A stretch of 64,000 nucleotides of DNA from Flammulina velutipes. Lineage: Eukaryota; Basidiomycota; Agaricomycetes; Agaricales; Physalacriaceae. How positions within the stretch are numbered: the stretch's first letter is position 1; every line of letters begins with the position of its first letter. Location: assembly GCA_011800155.1 (NCBI GenBank), contig CM022376.1, positions 372,001 through 436,000 of the forward strand, in the 5' to 3' direction. This document shows, piece by piece, positions 57,992 through 64,000 of the stretch. The translations under genes were made by a program, and so were the position numbers. The notes under the pieces were generated by a model, which saw only the letters and a program-made list of their open reading frames with translations, did not search any database and was not told where the DNA came from.

Positions 57992-59613
57992 TTACATCCT
58001 ATATATCATCGCATGAATATATTGTACTCTCGCCCAGTGGATTACCAAGCCAACCAGCACCAATAGTAGGACTAATTTCCAAAAGTCAGCCTGGCGGCGC
58101 GCTCGATACGCGTCTTCCTCCACCTTCCTTGTTTTCTCGCTTTGCTCAAGGGCAAGCTTCTGGGAGACAAGAGCCTGTTCATCCAAAACTCGTTTTTCGG
58201 CTTCCTCGATAAGCTGACGTTCTCTCGCTTCAGGAGTCTAGAACGAAACTCTTCAGTAAATTGAGGTTTCTATACTGTGTGAAGAACACACCTGTTTCTT
58301 CCAGAGGTAGATCTCAGACGGCTTGCTGGTGTCAGCACTGGCGATAAGGAGGTAGTCGTCCATTTTAGATGCCTACATTTCGGCAAATAAGAAACAGAGT
58401 GTGCGCCGGAAGAGTCAGACTACGTACCGTAACACAGTATACTTCCGTAGCTTTGGTGTTTCTGTCAGATTTATCCCACATCAGAAAAGATTGCCCTCAC
58501 GTTGTTCGTGTCGCAGTTCCTGGGCCGAATGTCGGTCACTGATGGTGAAGATGCGGACACAACCATCCCCGCCTGCGCATACAATGACGGAGTTATCCTC
58601 TGTAAAACACGACTTCTTCATGAATCCATAGCTTTTGGGATCGTTCGGTAACGTGTAGGATGAAAATCGCGACGACTGCAGGGCATAGAGATGGAAGCTG
58701 TGCAAACTGGCCTGATATAAACACATCATGGACTCGTCAGACGATACAGAGACGGTTGTCCTGTCAAGAATAAGTGTCGTATCAATTTAGAAAGAATGTC
58801 TTACGATAATCCTGGTTTCTCCAAGCACGACTTGTAGAGAACGTCACCATTCGTAGGGTTTAAAGTGTAACTGCGAAAGATTAAATGCTAAATTGAGACG
58901 AGAGGTACAAGACGTACACGTTGCTTTCGTATAACGTGTGTACCAAAACGGAACCCTGTCGTGCGTTGAGAACGACAATACTTGAAGCAGTATCTTCAAG
59001 ATTTCTTTCCCATCCTTTCGTGAATGCTGCATTATATGACAATCAGACAGTATGTGTCTAGTAAAAAAGCACTCACCAGGCTGGTTGAACAGAAACATGG
59101 CTACTTGATTTGCGTGCGTACCGCAAAAAAGACGGGCATTCCTGGAGTCCAGCGCTAAAACCTCAATTGGCGAATCGAAGAGTGTTCGAGTGACCGAAGC
59201 GCCAACATTCGAAACCGTTCATCAGTTATGAAGTTGGAATGAATCATCCTGACGCACATATTGACCATTCGAATCGCTGGGGAGAATGGTAAGGTTGCCT
59301 TTGCCAGTTGCGACGAATAAAGTGTGATCGCCTTGTAAGCGATCTTCCAAAATTTCGATTGTGAGGATTTGACCCCACTCGGGGAGTGTGATGTCTTGGA
59401 TGCAGGAAAGGTTGGCCACGCTCCAAACTCGAAGATGTGCGTCGTCGCCTATGTTGTTGTCAGTTCGCTGCACATATGAACCAAACTGCTCTCACCTCCG
59501 CTGATAATATAACATCCATTTTGAGTGAACTGGAGAGCGTTCACCGGCTCGGCATGGCCATTTAGACGACCTTCAAGCTCATACTTGGCATACGACGAAG
59601 ATGAAGAAGACAT
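57992..59613 (-). CDS. WD40-repeat protein with C-terminal membrane anchor, paralog 1
   Basis: Starts MSSSSSSYAKYELEGRLNGH (59613). WD40-like blades follow in separate exons: GHAEPVNALQFTQNGCYIIS, DDAHLRVWSVANLSC, DSPIEVLALDSRNARLFC, TVSVSSDESMMCLYQASLHS and CFTEDNSVIVCAGGDGCVRI. The last exons encode a helical, charged stretch (TPEARERQLIEEAEKRVLDE, KVEEDAYRARRQADFW) and one strong hydrophobic segment (WKLVLLLVLVGLVIHWA) 15 residues from the stop. That is a coiled coil plus a tail anchor. A beta-propeller scaffold held on a membrane is the likely form. Two consecutive in-frame TGA codons at about 59219–59224 interrupt the blade after DSFQLHN and no standard intron removes them, so this copy may be damaged. 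A tandem paralog follows at 60.1–61.7 kb. Confidence 0.72.
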
Positions 59614-60067
59614 GATTGAATATTTCGGGGGTCCTGTTGAAGCATCAATTTAAGCAAGAATAATACAAGAACGTCCCGGTATAGCGACTCGCCAAATACG
59701 GAACAAAGTGCAGTCAAACCTCATTCAAGGCGCCGCCTACCCTTCATACTTTGTGCAAGTACACGGCACACCTAGGGTTGAACAGTTAGATCACTTGCAC
59801 CCCCTGATAGGGCTATCTCACAGGGCTATCTCACAGTTGCCCCATATGTCGACCGACGAGTTGTTACAGGACTTTTGTGCACGTAGACAATATTCATTTT
59901 ATGTTATTATGTACAGGAAACCCGAGCATACTCGGCACTCACTCCCGAAAAAGCACAACATCCATTCCGCGAGGATCTACGGAGGGCGTTTCTAGTCCCT
60001 TGGGGGAAAGGAAGTCGTCAAGCGACGACACTCGAGTGGTCTGAAACATCTATATGTCATACAGCTG
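59614..60067. other. Region between the WD40 paralogs
   Basis: A plus-strand frame of 95 codons (59708–59995) has no recognisable domain. A 13-bp direct repeat GGCTATCTCACAG occurs twice in a row at about 59811–59837. If paralog 2 splices its last donor (GTAAAT) to the acceptor near 60050, a short exon lies at about 59935–60050. Confidence 0.35.
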
Positions 60068-61719
60068 TTAGTGCGTGGAAAAAGTACAAAACAAAGAATT
60101 TACCACAACGATAATGTCGAGGTACATATGGGCAATGAACATAAGGACCAGCGCACAGGTCCCAGAAACGAATAGGATTGTTTGTTGTCGGGCCTGGCGA
60201 GCAGCCATTTCGGAAAGCCTAAGTCTCTCGCTGGCCTCTTCGCGCTCCTTTCGAATGCGACCTTCTTCCATTATCAATCTACTCTCCTCGTCTTGCTGCG
60301 CCAATAAACGTCTATGCGCCATGCTGGTCTTTTGTAGAACCTCCGAATCAGCAATTTGGAGCAAGATCACGAAAGAAGGTACGAACCAGTTTCTTCCAAA
60401 GGTATATATGCGGGATCCTTCCTGTCTCTGCAGAGGCGATGCAATGGTTGTCGTCGGTTGAAAATGCCTGGAAACCTAAATCATCGATCACTTCCAGCGA
60501 TACTACACCACTCACAGCGACAGCATAAATCTCGGAAGCTAATCAGAGTTGTTGAGTTACAGACACAAAATATCATGTTTAGATCGGCTCACAGTCTTCA
60601 TCGTGTGAAAGCCTCTTCACCAATCGCCCCGTTTCCGTATCGAAGACTCGGACGTACCCATTCCCGGAACCGCAGACGAGAACTTGATTATCCTCGGCAA
60701 AGGTAGCCTTCATCATCATCCCGCGCGCATTTTCGCTTTTGTCGCATTGTAGGCAGAAATGAGGTCTTGGGGCGCCTATGGGCGAGTAGATTTCGAAGCG
60801 GTGAGCGTTGAGGTTTTGCACGGCGAACATGGTTTTATCAGAAGATACAGCAACAGTTCCACTGGAGAAAAAGAAAGTGATGAGACTCGCTTTTCAAATA
60901 GAACGTCAAGCTTACGGTGGACCAAGCATCTTACGCGCCTCGAGAAGCTCTCCAGTGTGTGCATTTCTTGATTGCCTGTGCATATGATCAATTATGTGTA
61001 TGAGGAGCTAACTACACACTTACACCCATCCAAACCGTAAGGTATGCACCCATAGCTTGTCCTCGACGAATAAAATGCTTGAAACTTCTTCGCCTACATT
61101 GACATCCCAAAGGGACGTCAGTCCTGTTACCTGATGAGGTCTCTGTATCTCATAGGAATCTGAGACGCACCGTGAGGGTCAAACGTATACGCTTGTATGG
61201 AGCCACTCTGATTTGCGATAACAAGTCGTGAATGTGTTTCGTCTACTGCCAAACACTCGATGGGCGAGTCACTGAACTCTGAGGTAGAAGCGCCTTGTAG
61301 ATTCTGCGACGGTGTGAGCGTGGAGACCTTTAGGTGAATAAACCATTTACGAAGGTTCTGCCGGTCATTGGGATGATTGACAACAACCCATGGGCTGTGG
61401 CGACAAACAGCTTGCCAGCCTTGCCAGGTTGCGATTCCACTATCTCGAGGGCTAGGACCTGTCCCCAGTCACCACCCGTCACCTCTTGCACACAAACGTC
61501 AGATCCTGAGACGTTCTCTACGTCCCATATCTTGACCGTCCCATCGTCAGCTGCCAAAAAGTAAGTCTAACCATCAAATACGTTGCAGAGGACAAGACAC
61601 CAACCACCGCTAGCTAGCATTCGGCCCTTATCGTAGAATTTTAGCGCGTTTATAGGCCCAAGATGGCCCTTGAAGACGGTAGCATGTTCGTAGTTCACGA
61701 CGTTGGAAGTCATCATCAT
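60068..61719 (-). CDS. WD40-repeat protein with C-terminal membrane anchor, paralog 2
   Basis: Starts MMMTSNVVNYEHATVFKGHL (61719). Blades read GHLGPINALKFYDKGRMLAS, ADDGTVKIWDVENVSGSD, DSPIECLAVDETHSRLVIAN, TVAVSSDKTMFAVQNLNA and ATFAEDNQVLVCGSGNGYVR. The C-terminus has a charged coiled coil (QDEESRLIMEEGRIRKEREE, EASERLRLSEMAARQARQQ) and a hydrophobic helix (TILFVSGTCALVLMFIAHMY) near the end, as in paralog 1. Near 61335 the frame closes after FVNGLF. Removing the 23 nt from GTAAAT to CTAAAG would rejoin TF to VSTLTPSQN in frame, but that would be an unusually short intron. A donor just before the nominal stop could lead to an alternative tail. Probable membrane-attached scaffold; partners unknown. 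Confidence 0.74.
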
Positions 61720-62003
61720 GAGGACTTGTGGGAGGACTGATCAGGAGTTTTATAGTTCGTCGAATAATGAACAAAGCCAATTTGTCGACTATTCGGTAAC
61801 AAGGAAATGATGGGTCAGGACACAGCGAAGAGGTACTAGTTCGTGAACCGCTCACCTGTTCTCGCAGATAGAATAGAAGTAGTCAACCAAACATGGAAGT
61901 TCGGCTGCGATGGTCCAGGGAGAGCACTAGACGAAGTGTCCAGCGTTCTATCCGACCAACGTGAGGTCCTTATTCTCTTTGCGAATCATAAACGCAACGC
62001 TAA

Positions 62004-62402
62004 ATGTGGATAAAGAGTGCCGTTGAAGACGATGCCACGAGGACCTCCACCGACGAGTGGGTCAGGGAGAAGGTAGAAATGGAAAGTAGACGGCAAATTC
62101 CGGGCAAATTCAAGAAAGTATCATTTGATACTTTTGATTTCTACTATGGACCTCTATGGACGCAAACGTCGACATTTTCAAAACCCGCTCTGGATGAGAC
62201 TATCTGTCTTGTCAAAGCCGCCGACAAGTACCGCCAGACTATACTGTCTGGTGGGACTGGTCTGCGTATCCTCCTCGAACAGGGCCATAAAACCCTGGAT
62301 ATTCATCATGCATCCATTTCTTTGGTGCTAGGGACCTGGTACGGTCTCAATTTGGGAATGAAGGTGCGGCAGCGTATTAAAAGGAAGGTAGCCAGGTCGT
62401 AA
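62004..62402 (+). CDS. Hypothetical protein, 132 aa
   Basis: A single uninterrupted frame from ATG at 62004. It is basic and largely soluble: DEWVREKVEMESRRQIPGKF, FDTFDFYYGPLWTQ, ETICLVKAADKYRQTILSGG, then a moderately hydrophobic region (ASISLVLGTWYGLNLGMK) and a basic end RQRIKRKVARS. I do not recognise it. It is divergent from WD40 paralog 2 with 284 bp between the starts, so the two may share a promoter region, and it lies 24 bp before the next RING gene's ATG. Confidence 0.55.
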   Translation: MWIKSAVEDDATRTSTDEWVREKVEMESRRQIPGKFKKVSFDTFDFYYGPLWTQTSTFSKPALDETICLVKAADKYRQTILSGGTGLRILLEQGHKTLDIHHASISLVLGTWYGLNLGMKVRQRIKRKVARS

Positions 62403-62426
62403 TACAACCATAATCCTACTACTCAA

Positions 62427-63107
62427 ATGCCCCCAGACCGACCCCACACTGTTACCTCTGCTCGTCTAGTGTCCCCTCGACTGCGAGCTGCCCTGCGTCC
62501 TATCGGTCCTTGTTCCACCGTCTTGGACTTTCTCACAGATATGTTGAGGGATATGGAAACACAACGGAGAGCCGGACTTTCGGCTGCAGCGAGAGATGCC
62601 TCCACGACCGCTCCTGAAGTGGTAAGTAATATTTGTCTCATTCGTTTTTGCTTCTTCTCATCGCCGTTCCCTCATAGGTCGATCCAGTCCCGGAAGGTGT
62701 TGAGGTACGCGACTCGCCAATTTTGAAGATTCTTTGCTCATCGTGTGTCAGATTCGAACACTGCTTGAAAGCCTAGGGTGCTTGAAATGCGGCGAGGTTG
62801 TAGCCATGCCGTTCATGTAAGTCTCATCCTTTTCTATATGAATGGTGTTGACTGTCTTCTTAGGCTGCCATGTGGCCATGCATTCTGCGGTCAATGCCTT
62901 CTCAGGCAGTTTGTACACCTCTCGCCCAGACCATACTACATATGTAGGAAATGTACTTATGTCCATTGTCACCGTCCTACCAAAGCCTTTATCATGGCCG
63001 ACATCATTGGGAATCTCATCGAGCGTCGCCGTATCGTATTGCCTCCTTCGCCCTTCGACGATCCCAGCTTCGTTAGAGAGTTCTTCAAGGAATTTTTTGA
63101 TGATTGA
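62427..63107 (+). CDS. RING-finger protein
   Basis: Four exons. Exon 1 (from 62427) is a basic N-terminus with LDFLTDMLRDMETQRRAG. Introns run from GTAAGTAAT at about 62620 to CTCATAG, from GTACGCG near 62706 to GTGTCAG, and from GTAAGTCTC near 62818 to TTCTTAG. Joined, the last exons read IRTLLESLGCLKCGEVVAMP then LPCGHAFCGQCLLRQF and YYICRKCTYVHC, giving a zinc-binding RING. The C-terminus is DPSFVREFFKEFFDD. RING proteins act as E3 ubiquitin ligases. The short leader before the RING and the acidic Phe-rich tail match the RING gene at 56.7 kb, so the two are likely paralogs despite opposite strands. Confidence 0.8.
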
Positions 63108-63331
63108 TTTACATACATTTACTTACTTATCCAAATTTCCAATCCACCTGCTCATTGACCATTTCTACATTATGAATTACATCGCCTTATCAAGTCTGTT
63201 ACCTTTGAACTCGCCCATGAAGCGAGTTTTGATCATTCAATGGTTTGTCATCTGGGAACAAAGATAAAGTAAGTGGCAGTCATCGCTTAGCACTTCCGTT
63301 CACATACTACGACTCCTGCCACTTGCGAAAG

Positions 63332-64000
63332 ATGAAGAATATCTCTTCTTCTAGGAAGGCTTTACCAAATCATCATAAGATAATCTCGACATCTACCAAC
63401 CTATCTGAGGATCCAATCGACGATGACGATGAACTCACAAGAGTGAAGCAAAAACTCACGACGACAGAGCTGGTAAGCAATTCTGATACTTGGAAAGAGT
63501 TCGACATCTGACGTACGTGCATTGTCTACCTCCAGACCCTAGAAATGACTCAACATCTGAAGCGAGAGGAGAGAGCGCAGCTGCAGGAACAAATTCGCAT
63601 CGCTGAGAGTCGAATCGATGTCGCAGAAAAGGTATCCATTTTAGAGGGAACAGGAATCATTGAAATTAATTTGTCTACTAGGAAATTCACCGTCTTCGCC
63701 AGGATTTGGAAGAATGTGAAGGCGAGAAACGCGCGCTGTTCTCAAACGTCAAGGCGAAGATGAAAGATATCGAGATAATCAAAGATGTCTGTCTGTTCCC
63801 ATATCTCTAACAATACACTCACGCTGTGCAGGCTTCTCTAGCTCTCAAGACGCATATCACGGAGCAGGATGAATTGATTTCCAACAACCAGCAGAATCTG
63901 GATAACTTACGACGGAACATCAGCCCTATCATCGAATGCTGCATCTGCGCGGAGGAGTACGGGATTGGACGTCTGCCCGTAACGTATGTAATTCACTTCA
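63332..64000 (+). CDS. Coiled-coil RING-finger protein, 3' end outside window
   Basis: ATG at 63332 gives MKNISSSRKALPNHHK and DDDDELTRVKQKLTTTEL. Introns follow at about 63472–63536 (GTAAGC to CTCCAG), 63632–63681 (GTATCC to CTACTAG) and 63789–63830 (GTCTGT to GTGCAG). Spliced exons form a long heptad-rich helix (TLEMTQHLKREERAQLQEQI, EIHRLRQDLEECEGEKRAL, THITEQDELISNNQQNLDN). The RING begins with IIECCICAEEYGIGRLPV directly before a donor-like GTATGTAATT at the window edge. This coiled coil–RING order is common in E3 ligases. The remaining zinc ligands lie beyond the window, so the RING call rests on the first Cys pair and on its neighbours. Confidence 0.72.

Overview
The window looks like a nuclear contig from a mushroom-forming basidiomycete (Agaricomycetes). 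Genes carry many 45–57 bp GT–AG introns. Both recognisable gene families and mobile DNA fit that group: DUF6535-type membrane proteins, F-box proteins with a short N-terminal box, small RING proteins, and a Ty3/gypsy element of the basidiomycete type. No bacterial operon features, CRISPR array or rRNA were seen, and no tRNA gene could be supported.

Layout. 0.1–1.2 kb: relic of an OPT oligopeptide transporter. 2.3–10.3 kb: two complete minus-strand DUF6535-type genes. 12.1–13.3 kb: an unrecognised multi-exon gene with a one-base frame break. 14.4–16.7 kb: two ordinary metabolic genes, a histidine phosphatase and an HpcH/HpaI aldolase. 17.8–18.6 kb: a decayed DUF6535 fragment. 19.2–23.1 kb: two F-box paralogs, each starting with an 8-nt first coding exon. 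25.6–28.2 kb: an intron-rich locus built from three 402-bp tandem units, followed by a second spliced-looking locus with a related 3' tail. 28.5–35.9 kb: two more DUF6535 paralogs, one with an 11-bp deletion. 39.0–39.4 kb: a small spliced hypothetical gene. 39.7–54.7 kb: a 15-kb Ty3/gypsy element with 791-bp LTRs. It has gag-pol in broken frames, then a 7-kb extra segment with antisense genes and a nested 2.7-kb near-perfect palindrome. 56.7–64 kb: a compact cluster of three RING-finger genes, two WD40 genes with membrane tails, and one small hypothetical gene.

How the parts relate. The four DUF6535 genes share exon structure, an RS-rich N-terminus, four or so membrane segments and a conserved C-terminal motif. 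They arose by local duplication, and the relic and repeated upstream sequences show the family has been gained and lost here. The right-end cluster mixes RING proteins with WD40-membrane proteins. A link to ubiquitin signalling at a membrane is possible, but that is inference. The gypsy element is young (5 differences between LTRs, 4 of them at CpG), so its broken frames and large antisense cargo are the most unexpected structure in the window, together with the palindrome and the 402-bp exon-like array.
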